The notes under the pieces are model-generated. The model was not told the origin of the DNA and made no database searches. It was given only the letters and a program-made list of their open reading frames with translations. A stretch of DNA of 64,000 nt from Mucilaginibacter polytrichastri (lineage in GTDB: Bacteria; Bacteroidota; Bacteroidia; Sphingobacteriales; Sphingobacteriaceae), in the NCBI RefSeq assembly GCF_001911425.1, contig NZ_MPPL01000001.1:2857882-2921881 (forward strand), given 5' to 3'. Positions 17,454 through 25,368 of the stretch are shown here, one piece after another. Within the stretch, counting starts at the first letter, position 1, and each line of letters opens with the position of its first letter. Position numbers and translations under genes: made by a program.

Positions 17454-18356
17454 ATGAAAGCAGAACAAGCATTTGAACTAACAGGCCACCAAAACCCCAT
17501 ATTTTCTGCCGAACTATCGCAAAAACCGGGGCTGCTGTTTACCGGCGGTAACGATAAGGGGGTGGTAGAATGGAGCTTAACAAAGCAGGAATTTATTAAA
17601 GTAATGTTCCAGGTGCCCGGTTCAGTTTATGCTATACACTGCCCTGTCGGTTTACCATTAATGTTTGTAGGTTTGCGTAACGGGCAGGTTTTAGTTTTTA
17701 ATTTTATCGAACAAAAAATCATTACTACACTTAAACAGCACACCAAGCCGATTTTTGACATTAAATCTATCGCAGATAAGGGCGAATTGTTAATAGCATC
17801 AGAAGACGGCTCAGTTTCAGTTTGGAACTTAAAAGATCTGAACCTTTTGCACACCATTAAAATATCAACAGATACCATCCGTTCCATTGCCATATCGCCC
17901 AACCAAAAACAAATGGCTATTGGCTGCAGGGATAATAATGTACAGGTTTACCATACCGATGATTATGCACCGCTCAGTACGTTGTATGGCCATACTATGG
18001 CTGTATTTACCACACAATATACCAATGATGGGCGCTACATTTTATCAGGCGGGCGCGATGCCCAGGTTAAAATTTGGGATACCACTACATTCGAATTAGT
18101 AAAAAGCATACCTGCACATTTATTTGCAGTGAACCATATTTTAGCACACCCTACCCTGCCCTATTTTGCTACGGCAAGTATGGATAAAAGCATTAAAATT
18201 TGGGGTGCCGATGATTTTAAGCTGTACAAAATCATCAGCCGCGAAAAGGGTTATGCATGCCACCTGCTTTCTATCAATAAGCTGGCTTGGGTTGGCGATC
18301 AGCTGATCTCCGTAAGTGATGATAAACGTGTACTGGGCTGGGATATTGAATTTTAA
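17454..18356 (+). CDS. WD40-repeat protein
   Basis: A 300-aa protein made of about seven WD40-like blades, with typical GH...WD-type units such as GHQNPIFSAELSQ, SEDGSVSVWNLKD, GCRDNNVQVYHTDD, SGGRDAQVKIWDTT, ASMDKSIKIWGADD and SDDKRVLGWDIEF. It has no signal peptide, so it is probably cytoplasmic. The fold suggests a protein-interaction platform. The partner is not known. It lies 2 bp after the beta-lactamase and its last 4 bases overlap the converging NlpC/P60 gene. Confidence 0.85.
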   Translation: MKAEQAFELTGHQNPIFSAELSQKPGLLFTGGNDKGVVEWSLTKQEFIKVMFQVPGSVYAIHCPVGLPLMFVGLRNGQVLVFNFIEQKIITTLKQHTKPIFDIKSIADKGELLIASEDGSVSVWNLKDLNLLHTIKISTDTIRSIAISPNQKQMAIGCRDNNVQVYHTDDYAPLSTLYGHTMAVFTTQYTNDGRYILSGGRDAQVKIWDTTTFELVKSIPAHLFAVNHILAHPTLPYFATASMDKSIKIWGADDFKLYKIISREKGYACHLLSINKLAWVGDQLISVSDDKRVLGWDIEF

Positions 18357-19111
18357 GTAAACCGCTTAATGATGCGCAGTTTGTGGGTATAGCGTTTAAA
18401 CTCTTCAGAATAAATGCCTTGACCGTCCATTCGCTCTATTTTCACCCTGCCAGATGCATGGATAATTTGCTCATTATTCATCATGATGCCCACGTGTACA
18501 ATACGGCCTTCGTCATTGTCAAAAAATGCCACATCGCCCGGCTTAACTTCTGGCAAAAAGTCAACCACGGTACCTTCTTCTGCCTGCAAATAGGCATCAC
18601 GCTTTAAAGTTAGCCCACGCTGGCGAAAAACTGCCTGCACCAAACCGGAGCAATCAATGCCAAAGTGTGTGCGGCCACCCCAAAGATAAGGAGTGTTTAA
18701 AAATGATTGGGCCAGCGCCAGCAGGTCAACACCAGTGGCTGTGGTATTGCTCACCTCGTAACGTTCTTCACCAATTTTCAATAAGCCATTGGTAACCCCG
18801 GGTAACAAACTGCCGAAGGGAATGTACACCAATGTACTGTCTGATTGCTTTACAATAGCACTGATAGCTTTGTTGGTTAATAAAGTATCTGCTGCAAATT
18901 GCAGGTACTCGCTTTCTGTAATGGCGGTAATTTGGTTAACACTCATCCAGCCCTCATACCCATCATGCGCAGCAATAATGCGGGCCCATTTTTCGGTACG
19001 TTCCATTATTTCATAAACCTCGCCAAACAAAAGCTGCGAAACCATTTCACTTTGTTCGCGGGCTTCTTTCCGCATAGGGATAATTGCCAGGTTACTAATA
19101 CCGTATTCCAT
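18353..19111 (-). CDS. NlpC/P60 family cell-wall peptidase
   Basis: A 252-aa C40-family cysteine peptidase. Residues 1 to about 125 form SH3b-like binding domains (AIIPMRKEAREQSEMVSQLLFGEVYEI, WMSVNQI). The C-terminal half is NlpC/P60 with the catalytic Cys in HFGIDCSGLVQAVF, the His in RIVHVGIMM and a third polar residue in QIIHASG. Such enzymes cut gamma-D-Glu-diamino-acid bonds in murein peptides (YkfC/dipeptidyl-peptidase VI-like). No signal peptide is seen, so it may recycle muropeptides in the cytoplasm. It converges on the WD40 gene with a 4-bp overlap. Confidence 0.88.
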   Translation of the reverse strand: MEYGISNLAIIPMRKEAREQSEMVSQLLFGEVYEIMERTEKWARIIAAHDGYEGWMSVNQITAITESEYLQFAADTLLTNKAISAIVKQSDSTLVYIPFGSLLPGVTNGLLKIGEERYEVSNTTATGVDLLALAQSFLNTPYLWGGRTHFGIDCSGLVQAVFRQRGLTLKRDAYLQAEEGTVVDFLPEVKPGDVAFFDNDEGRIVHVGIMMNNEQIIHASGRVKIERMDGQGIYSEEFKRYTHKLRIIKRFT

Positions 19112-19191
19112 ATAGGGCGAATATATTTATTTAGAATTAAAGCCAACAAACAAGGGAGAAAGATTTTAAACTCTTTACAATAAATGGCAAT

Positions 19192-19225
19192 AAAAAAGGT
19201 TCCGTTAATACCGGAACCCTTTTTT
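19192..19225 (-). terminator. Intrinsic terminator after the ferredoxin gene
   Basis: GGTTCCG (19198-19204) pairs with CGGAACC (19212-19218). On the minus strand the stem is followed by a T-run. An A/T-run on both sides makes it usable in both directions. Confidence 0.75.
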
Positions 19226-19245
19226 AAACTAAACAAAACGAATGC

Positions 19246-19599
19246 TTATTCACCCAGGTGAAGCCACTCTTTTTTAGCTAATAATTCTTCTTCGCTTTCG
19301 CGGATATCTTCGTCATCCACACAACAATCAACCGGGCAAACGGCTGCACACTGAGGCTCGTCGTGGAAACCCACACACTCGGTACATTTATCGGGTACAA
19401 TGTAGTATATATCGTCAGACAGAGCCGCCTGGGTTTCTTCAGCATTCAGCGTATTGCCTTCGCCAAAATCTATAACCCCACGCAAACCTGTACCGTCCGA
19501 AAAGCGCCATGCTGCGCCAGCGTCGTAAATAGCGTTATTTGGACATTCCGGTTCACATGCCCCGCAGTTTATACATTCGTCGGTGATTTTGATCGCCAT
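19246..19599 (-). CDS. 4Fe-4S dicluster ferredoxin
   Basis: A 117-aa soluble electron carrier with two [4Fe-4S] binding motifs. CINCGACEPECP lies at residues 10-21, and a second, split set, CTECVGFHDEPQCAAVCPVD, has the longer spacing typical of YfhL/Alvin-type ferredoxins. Partners are unknown. It is divergent from the acyl-CoA reductase and a CAAATATA (19655-19662, TATATTTG on the minus strand) could be its -7 box. It is followed by a good terminator. Confidence 0.88.
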   Translation of the reverse strand: MAIKITDECINCGACEPECPNNAIYDAGAAWRFSDGTGLRGVIDFGEGNTLNAEETQAALSDDIYYIVPDKCTECVGFHDEPQCAAVCPVDCCVDDEDIRESEEELLAKKEWLHLGE

Positions 19600-19626
19600 A
19601 ATTATTATAATCTTATATATCTGAGT

Positions 19627-19634
19627 TACCTTTG
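19627..19634 (+). promoter_or_regulatory. -7 box for the acyl-CoA reductase gene
   Basis: TACCTTTG matches TAnnTTTG. No TTG/TTTG lies at the right distance upstream, so only half the promoter is recognisable. It faces the ferredoxin -7 box at 19655-19662. Confidence 0.35.
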
Positions 19635-19702
19635 TATTTTCGGAAATACAACTGCAAATATAACAAAAAAGCTTTTCGAGGGTTTAAAAAACCTTATCCT
19701 AT

Positions 19703-20725
19703 ATGACGCAAAAAGATAAAAATTACATAATAAACGTATTTAACACACTAGGGCAACGCTTATCTGCACCGGATGAAACCTTATCGGCTGTAATTAACAA
19801 TGAACATTATCATAATGCATGGTTTACACAAGCCAGTGTTATGCAAGCTGTTAAAGCCGCAGGCAACATGCTAAACGATGCCGACCTGCATACCTGGCTG
19901 GATAAATACCCCAATCATCCTGCTACTCCAAAACGGGTTGGATTAATATTGGCCGGCAATATCCCCATGGTTGGTTTTCATGATATTATCTGCGTGCTTG
20001 CTACCGGTAATATTGCACTGATTAAGCTATCCACTCAAGATTCGCGGCTAATTACCCATATATTACAAATGCTGGTAGAAATTGAGCCGGCCTTGGCAAA
20101 TCAGCTTGTATTTACAGAACGTTTGATAGAATTTGATGCCGTAATAGCAACCGGCAGCAATAATACATCCCGCTATTTCGATTACTATTTTGGCAAGGTG
20201 CCCAACATCATCCGCAAAAACCGCAACAGCGTAGCCATGATCAGCGGGTACGAAACCCCGGAAGAGTTAACCCGCCTTGGGCATGATATTTTTGATTACT
20301 ACGGCCTGGGTTGCCGTAATGTATCGAGCATGCTGGTACCGCGCGATTATGATTTTATTCCGTTTTTTGAGGCGATAGAAGAGTATAACCCGGTTGGCGA
20401 TCATCACAAGTTCCATAACAATTACGATTATAACAAGGCCATCTATCTGGTAAACCGCGACAAGCATCTAGACAACGGCTTTTTGTTGATTAAAGAAGAT
20501 GAGCGTTTAGCCTCGCCCCTTGCCGTAACGTTTTATCAATATTACGACACGCTTGATGCTGCCATTGAAACCTTGAACAACCGCAGCCAGGAGATACAAT
20601 GCGTAGTAAGCCAGATGAGGCTGGAAATTAACAGCCAGGTGGTACCATTTGGCCAAAGCCAGTACCCCCAATTATGGGATTATGCAGATGGGATCGATAC
20701 GATGCATTTCTTGTCAAATCTTTAA
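19703..20725 (+). CDS. Acyl-CoA reductase (LuxC family)
   Basis: A 340-aa protein with the aldehyde-dehydrogenase-like fold of LuxC, which reduces activated fatty acids to aldehydes with NADPH. Seen here are the nucleotide-binding region VGLILAGNIPMVGFHDIICVL, ATGSNNTSRYFDYYFGK, and the candidate catalytic Cys in YGLGCRNVSSMLVP. The C-terminal part has HHKFHNNYDYNKAIYL. No LuxD/E homologue is adjacent, so it is not part of a lux operon. Its role in lipid or pigment metabolism is not shown. Confidence 0.8.
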   Translation: MTQKDKNYIINVFNTLGQRLSAPDETLSAVINNEHYHNAWFTQASVMQAVKAAGNMLNDADLHTWLDKYPNHPATPKRVGLILAGNIPMVGFHDIICVLATGNIALIKLSTQDSRLITHILQMLVEIEPALANQLVFTERLIEFDAVIATGSNNTSRYFDYYFGKVPNIIRKNRNSVAMISGYETPEELTRLGHDIFDYYGLGCRNVSSMLVPRDYDFIPFFEAIEEYNPVGDHHKFHNNYDYNKAIYLVNRDKHLDNGFLLIKEDERLASPLAVTFYQYYDTLDAAIETLNNRSQEIQCVVSQMRLEINSQVVPFGQSQYPQLWDYADGIDTMHFLSNL

Positions 20726-20726
20726 T

Positions 20727-20880
20727 AGATGATAGTTAATAGATCATAGTTGATAGTAAGCTACTCTTGCCAAATCTTTAAAATAACGATACCTTTGGTA
20801 TGTGGGTATTAAGAGTCTGGTTTATATTTCCTACTATGATCTTATGAACCATAATATATTAACTATTAACCACTAAGCAA
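20727..20880. repeat. ATAGATCATAGTT-type microrepeat island
   Basis: tagatgatag-ttaatagatcatag-ttgatag on the left, and ctatgatcttatgaaccata...ttaactatta on the right, which is roughly the inverted complement. It fills the 166-bp gap and has no ORF. A related block is at 21786-21840. Confidence 0.5.
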
Positions 20881-20891
20881 GGGCTAAAAAA

Positions 20892-21095
20892 ATGTACATT
20901 ATAAAAGTAAAAGGCGTAGCCAAAATACCAGACTATGTACAGCTGCGCGACGAAAAGTTTACACTGCTGGCCTATTTCCGTGTAGACAGGCCCGAGAAAT
21001 CGCTTGATAAGGTAGGATTGGCCGATAAAGCCGAATACATTATGAACCTGGTTAATGAACTGCCTTTTGGACAAATTTTAAAACTCGAACTCTAA
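20892..21095 (+). CDS. Small hypothetical protein (67 aa) upstream of the FtsE-like gene
   Basis: A 67-aa soluble protein (MYIIKVKGVAKIPDYVQLRDE...) with alternating beta-strand-like stretches and a C-terminal helix (KAEYIMNLVNELPFGQILKLEL). I do not recognise a family. It ends 5 bp before the FtsE-like ATPase, so they are very likely translated from one message. A function linked to that ATPase is an inference from position only. Confidence 0.65.
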   Translation: MYIIKVKGVAKIPDYVQLRDEKFTLLAYFRVDRPEKSLDKVGLADKAEYIMNLVNELPFGQILKLEL

Positions 21096-21100
21096 TTAAG

Positions 21101-21784
21101 ATGATTGGAAACTCCATTATAAAACTTCAAAACGTTGACATTTTTCAGCAAAAACACCTGGTACTGTCAAACGTTAACCTGCATGTTGATAAAGGTGATT
21201 TTGTTTGGCTTATCGGGCAAACAGGTTCGGGCAAAAGCAGCTTGCTAAAAATCATCTACGGCGACCTTGGAATTTCGGCCGGCGAAGGTACTGCATGCGG
21301 TTACCAGTTAAAAAACCTGGCATCTAAAGAGGTTCCCTACCTGCGCCGTAAACTGGGCATTGTATTTCAGGATTTTCAGTTATTAACAGACCGTACCGTT
21401 GAGCAAAACCTGCAATTTGTAATGAAAGCAACCGGCTGGAAAGACAAAAAGCTGATTGCCGATAAAACAATGGACGTGCTTGAAAAAGTCGGCTTGCGGT
21501 CCAAGGTTCGTAAAATGCCTCATGAACTTTCGGGCGGCGAGCAGCAACGTGTGGTTATTGCACGTGCGCTGTTAAACGATCCGGAAATTATTTTGGCCGA
21601 TGAACCTACCGGTAACTTAGACCCTGATACTTCAGAAGAAATTGTAATGCTGCTGAAACAGATCAGCCAATCGGGCACGGCGGTATTAATTGCCACGCAC
21701 GATTACCATATTATCCGAGCCTTCCCTTCGCGCATTATTAAGTGCGAAAACGGCAAAGTTTTGGAAGACGCGCAAATAGCCTAA
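21101..21784 (+). CDS. ftsE: FtsE-like ABC transporter ATP-binding protein
   Basis: A 227-aa ABC ATPase. Walker A is GQTGSGKSS, the Q-loop is FQDFQLL, the signature is LSGGEQQRVVIARAL, Walker B is ILADEPTGNLDPD and the H-loop is IATHDYH. The length and the QDFQLL/NLDPDTS pattern fit FtsE, which with FtsX controls murein hydrolases at the division site. No FtsX permease lies next to it, so MacB- or LolD-like use remains possible. It follows the 67-aa protein by 5 bp. Confidence 0.82.
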   Translation: MIGNSIIKLQNVDIFQQKHLVLSNVNLHVDKGDFVWLIGQTGSGKSSLLKIIYGDLGISAGEGTACGYQLKNLASKEVPYLRRKLGIVFQDFQLLTDRTVEQNLQFVMKATGWKDKKLIADKTMDVLEKVGLRSKVRKMPHELSGGEQQRVVIARALLNDPEIILADEPTGNLDPDTSEEIVMLLKQISQSGTAVLIATHDYHIIRAFPSRIIKCENGKVLEDAQIA

Positions 21785-21785
21785 G

Positions 21786-21840
21786 CTAATAGATCATAGT
21801 TCATGGATCATAGACAAGCTTCGGCCATGAACTATGAACT
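21786..21840. repeat. GATCATAGTTCATGG-type microrepeat with inverted arms
   Basis: taatagatcatagttcatggatcatag is followed after about 12 bases by ccatgaactatgaact, so AGTTCATGG and CCATGAACT can pair. It is the same word family as at 20727-20880. Confidence 0.55.
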
Positions 21841-21930
21841 GGCTGCTACTGCCAGCCAACACTGCCACTACAACACCCCATCTGCCACTTTGCAACTGCT
21901 ACTATAGTAAAAACTGCCAAGCTGACTGAC
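21841..21930. repeat. CTGCCA-type microrepeat upstream of grpE
   Basis: ctgctactgccagcca, actgccactaca, ctgccactttgc, aactgctacta, aactgcca: at least five near copies of a short ACTGCCA word, with no ORF. It leads into the candidate grpE promoter. Confidence 0.5.
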
Positions 21931-21939
21931 ATACAGCTA

Positions 21940-21955
21940 TGGCAGGATACTTGTT
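21940..21955 (+). promoter_or_regulatory. Candidate sigma-54-like promoter of grpE
   Basis: TGGCAG (21940-21945), five bases, TTGTT (21951-21955). It resembles the -24/-12 consensus TGGCAC-N5-TTGCA with the right spacing, but the invariant GC of the -12 element reads GT. The expected start (about 21965) is very close to the ATG at 21971, which fits better if translation begins at the next ATG (21986). Confidence 0.3.
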
Positions 21956-21970
21956 TTGCACCTATTGAAT

Positions 21971-22591
21971 ATGATATTTAAGAACATGCTGCGTAAGAAA
22001 AAAACTGACAATGCATCTCAAAATAAAAATAACGTGACTACAGAAAACACCGAACAAAACGAAAACCCGCTTGCAGACGAATTGAATATTGACCCGAATG
22101 CACCGGTTATTGAAGATGCCCAGGATGAAACCCCGGGATTATCTGTTGAAGAAAAATTGAAAGCCGACCTGGTAAGCGCAAATGATAAATACCTGCGTTT
22201 ATATGCCGAGTTTGATAACTTCCGCCGACGTACCACCAAAGAACGCGCTGAAGAAAGACTGGCTGCCGGTAAAGATACCGTAGTTGCAATGCTGCCGGTA
22301 TTGGACGATTTTGAACGTGCACTTAAAGCCATGGAAACCGCTACAGATGTTATACCAGTTAAAGAAGGTGTAGCATTAGTGCAAAACAAATTAAAAAGCA
22401 TCCTGGCTGCTAAAGGCCTTAAAGAAATGGAAACCAAAGGCACCACTTTTGATGCCGACATACACGAAGGCATTACCACTATCCCCGCACCTACAGATGC
22501 CCTTAAAGGTAAAGTAGTTGACGAACTGGAAAAAGGCTATTATCTGAATGATAAGGTAATACGTTTTGCTAAAGTGGTAATTGGAGCATAA
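21971..22591 (+). CDS. grpE: Nucleotide exchange factor GrpE
   Basis: Co-chaperone that releases ADP from DnaK. At 206 aa it has an unstructured charged N-terminal tail (to about residue 60), a long helix (LSVEEKLKADLVSANDKYLRLYAEFDNFRRRTTKER), and the C-terminal beta domain (GVALVQNKLKSILAAKGL, FDADIHEGITTIP, LEKGYYLNDKVIRFAKVVIG). I use the ATG at 21971. A TTG at 21956 would add five residues and the ATG at 21986 would remove five. dnaJ follows 104 bp later, and no dnaK is in this window. Confidence 0.94.
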   Translation: MIFKNMLRKKKTDNASQNKNNVTTENTEQNENPLADELNIDPNAPVIEDAQDETPGLSVEEKLKADLVSANDKYLRLYAEFDNFRRRTTKERAEERLAAGKDTVVAMLPVLDDFERALKAMETATDVIPVKEGVALVQNKLKSILAAKGLKEMETKGTTFDADIHEGITTIPAPTDALKGKVVDELEKGYYLNDKVIRFAKVVIGA

Positions 22592-22595
22592 GTTT

Positions 22596-22690
22596 AGTTA
22601 TTAAAGTTTATTAAGCTATTAGGTTATTGAGTAAAATGGTTGTTGTTGATAAAATAATAACTTAATAAGCCAATAACTTAATAACTCAAA
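22596..22690. repeat. TTAATAACTTAATAAGCC microrepeat hairpin (grpE-dnaJ)
   Basis: gttattaaagtttattaagctattaggttattgagt on the left is largely the inverted complement of ataacttaataagccaataacttaataactc on the right. It is AT-rich and fills the gap between two genes expected to share a transcript. Confidence 0.55.
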
Positions 22691-22695
22691 ATATT

Positions 22696-23871
22696 ATGGC
22701 AAAAAGAGATTATTATGATATACTGGGTGTTGCAAAAGGTGCACCTGCGGATGAGGTAAAAAAGGCTTACCGCAAAATGGCCATTAAATACCACCCGGAT
22801 AAAAACCCGGGCGATAAGGAAGCAGAAGAAAGCTTTAAAGAAGCAGCAGAAGCTTACGAAGTATTAAGCAACCCTGAAAAACGCCAGCGGTACGATCAGT
22901 TCGGCCACGCAGCTAACGCAAGCTCTCCAAACGGAGGCGGCGGCTATGGCGGTGGCGGTATGGATATGAACGACATATTTAGCCAGTTTGGCGACATATT
23001 TGGCGGTGGCAGCCCATTCGAAGGCTTTTTCGGTGGCGGCGGCGGTCGCCAGGGTGGTGGTGCAGGTGGCCGCAGGGTAGCACGTGGCAGCAACCTACGC
23101 ATTAAAGTAAAGCTAACCCTGGAAGAAATTGCCAGCGGAGCCGAAAAGAAAATTAAAGTAAACAAGCAAGTAGTTTGTAAAACCTGCGAAGGTAGCGGCG
23201 CTAAAGATAAATCTGCTTTTCAAACCTGTTCTACTTGTGGTGGTTCGGGCGCGGTTAGGCGGGTTACCAATACCATTTTAGGCCAGATGCAAACTACCAG
23301 CACCTGCCCTACCTGTAATGGCGAAGGTTCTGTAATTACTTCAAAATGTAATGTATGCCACGGCGATGGTGTTGTACGCGGCGAAGAAACCATCAGCATC
23401 AACATCCCTGCCGGCGTAAGCGAAGGCATGCAGTTGAGCATGAGCGGTAAAGGTAATGCAGCCCCTCGTGGTGGCGTACCGGGCGATTTGATCATCCTGA
23501 TTGAAGAAATACCTCACGAAACTTTAAAACGCGATGGTAACAACATCATCTACGACCTGCATATTAACTTTGTTGATGCCGCAATAGGATCGAGCGTTGA
23601 AGTACCTACAATTGATGGCAAAGCCAAAATTAAAATTGAGCCGGGCACACAAGGTGGTAAAATATTAAGATTAAAAGGCAAAGGCGTACCCGAGGTTAAC
23701 TCCTACCATCGCGGCGACCAGCTGGTACACATCAACATCTGGACTCCAAAAGCCCTGAGTCGCGAAGAACGCGAAACTCTCGAAAAGCTGCAAAGCTCAC
23801 CAAACTTCAAACCCAACCCCGGCAAAAACGAAAAAAGCTTTTTCGAACGGATGAAGGAATATTTTGAGTAA
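22696..23871 (+). CDS. dnaJ: Chaperone protein DnaJ
   Basis: Type I Hsp40 (391 aa). The J-domain (residues 1-70) has the HPD motif in [14 protein letters not shown] Gly/Phe-rich stretch follows ([25 protein letters not shown] and onward to about residue 130). Four CxxCxGxG zinc repeats are visible ([32 protein letters not shown]) at about residues 155-230. Two beta substrate-binding domains and a C-terminal dimer region complete it. It stimulates DnaK ATPase and pairs with grpE upstream. Confidence 0.96.
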   Translation: MAKRDYYDILGVAKGAPADEVKKAYRKMAIKYHPDKNPGDKEAEESFKEAAEAYEVLSNPEKRQRYDQFGHAANASSPNGGGGYGGGGMDMNDIFSQFGDIFGGGSPFEGFFGGGGGRQGGGAGGRRVARGSNLRIKVKLTLEEIASGAEKKIKVNKQVVCKTCEGSGAKDKSAFQTCSTCGGSGAVRRVTNTILGQMQTTSTCPTCNGEGSVITSKCNVCHGDGVVRGEETISINIPAGVSEGMQLSMSGKGNAAPRGGVPGDLIILIEEIPHETLKRDGNNIIYDLHINFVDAAIGSSVEVPTIDGKAKIKIEPGTQGGKILRLKGKGVPEVNSYHRGDQLVHINIWTPKALSREERETLEKLQSSPNFKPNPGKNEKSFFERMKEYFE

Positions 23872-23890
23872 CGGTTGAAGAATAAAAATA

Positions 23891-23932
23891 GTTTAACAAA
23901 AAAGGCATATTATTATGCCTTTTTTGTTAAAC
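23891..23932. terminator. Bidirectional terminator, perfect 19-bp palindrome
   Basis: Arms of 19 bp at 23891-23909 and 23914-23932 are perfectly complementary around the loop TTAT. They contain an A-run on the left and a T-run on the right, so it works for dnaJ (plus) and for the Fic gene (minus). The Fic stop codon (23913-23915) begins in the loop. Confidence 0.85.
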
Positions 23933-25280
23933 TATCTTTTATAAGTTTTTGTATATTATTGATGATAACCTTAGTAATTAAATTTTTCTCTTCAATGCTA
24001 AAAGATTCATGATACAGTTTATTTATCATATTTGATTCCTGTTCGACATTGAATCTATAATGGTAAGTATCAAACTCGAAATACACCTTTAATATTGAGT
24101 TAAAACTATTTTTATCATCTTTAAATTCTATGTATCGACTTTCAAATTCAAGTTTTGAATAACTTTGATCTAATTTCTTAATAAATGAATCAGCGAAGGG
24201 GTAGCTATCATATTCATATTGATCTTTCGAATCCGCTTTATAGTAAATTCTTATTTGAAAAGAAGAACTAAAAAAGAATTCGCTTATTTTTTTTTCTTTA
24301 GTTATTATACTTTCTATTAAAGGAAATAATTCATTGGTAATCACCTTAATAACTATATCTTTTGTTTTTTTCTCTTTGAGAGTTATTTCATTTTTCAGCT
24401 CCATCTTAAACAAAGCAATTTCTTTGTCTATATCCTCATCTTCATCAATGTCCCCTCCCCTCGCCGCTTTGAGATATAACTGTAATGAATTTTTTGCTCG
24501 TTCAACTATATATTCAATAAACGGCCAGTTATCTCCAACATCTGCTCTACTTAATAATGCATAATAATTATCTTTATTATCGGTCTTAATTACTGTTACA
24601 GGATAACCGCTTCTCATCAAAATTAGATTCATTAGAATTCTTGCCATCCTACCATTCCCATCATCAAATGGATGTATAGCAACGAATTTATGATGAAATA
24701 AAGCACTTACTACTACAGGATTAATTTGTGAATTATTTAGTGCTTCATAATACCAATTCATTAACTCCTCCATCTTAGCAGGGACTTCTTCAGGAGTTGC
24801 ATAATAATGTATCTCTCCGGTTTTAGTTCTAACATGGTTCGGTAGCTTTTTATAATCCCCTACTATCATTGTTTTAGTAGTTGGCAACCCTTCTGTAGTT
24901 TCTGCCTGGATCACCTTAGGTTCACCAAGAATAATTTCATGCAATGTGCGAATATCTGTTTCAGTAATAGGTCGCGGATCTTTTACCAAACCTATTAAAT
25001 AATTAATAGCTTCATTATGTCCTTGTATATCTAAATGATCTTTTAAAGGTTTTCCTTTTGCTGTAATTCCATGCATTAACAGAGCTGTTGTTTCCCCATA
25101 ATTCAACTTATTACCTTCAATTGCATTGGAGTTATAATTCCAATCCAAACGGAGTTTTTGCATCACCCTACCCTCCACATCAGCAGGCAAAGGGCGCATA
25201 GCATCTATCTGATTTTTCAGACTTTCAACGTCCTTAATAATATCGGCTTTGCTAAATTCTATTTCCAGATCGAGGTTCAT
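23913..25280 (-). CDS. Fic family protein (class II, self-inhibited)
   Basis: A 455-aa protein with a complete Fic active site, HPFDDGNGRMARILMN, so AMP or another nucleotide transfer to a target hydroxyl is expected. The N-terminal inhibitory motif (S/T)xxxE(G/N) is present as S51-NAI-E55-G56, making it a class II Fic whose Glu blocks ATP until displaced. Residues from about 285 to the end form a highly charged region that I do not recognise, with repeated Lys/Glu and aromatic residues. The gene is clearly AT-richer than its neighbours, which suggests recent acquisition. I start at the ATG at 25280. The frame continues to 25325 but without family residues. Confidence 0.88.
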   Translation of the reverse strand: MNLDLEIEFSKADIIKDVESLKNQIDAMRPLPADVEGRVMQKLRLDWNYNSNAIEGNKLNYGETTALLMHGITAKGKPLKDHLDIQGHNEAINYLIGLVKDPRPITETDIRTLHEIILGEPKVIQAETTEGLPTTKTMIVGDYKKLPNHVRTKTGEIHYYATPEEVPAKMEELMNWYYEALNNSQINPVVVSALFHHKFVAIHPFDDGNGRMARILMNLILMRSGYPVTVIKTDNKDNYYALLSRADVGDNWPFIEYIVERAKNSLQLYLKAARGGDIDEDEDIDKEIALFKMELKNEITLKEKKTKDIVIKVITNELFPLIESIITKEKKISEFFFSSSFQIRIYYKADSKDQYEYDSYPFADSFIKKLDQSYSKLEFESRYIEFKDDKNSFNSILKVYFEFDTYHYRFNVEQESNMINKLYHESFSIEEKNLITKVIINNIQKLIKDSLTKKA

Positions 25281-25368
25281 TTTATAAATATAGAAATAAG
25301 AGTACCTATGTAACAATATCACCAATCATTTCTCTAATTTAGAAATCTAATTAACCTCAAACTATCCC

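Noticed and set aside
16558..18356. Beta-lactamase and WD40 genes considered as a mobile resistance cassette
   Set aside because: No integrase, transposase, terminal repeats or att site flank them, and composition looks like that of the neighbours.
22018..22479. Minus-strand ORF of 153 aa across grpE
   Set aside because: Antisense shadow of grpE, with serine-rich, low-information sequence.
23913..25280. Fic gene considered as a toxin-antitoxin pair
   Set aside because: No small antitoxin ORF is adjacent, and the inhibitory motif is within the same protein (class II).
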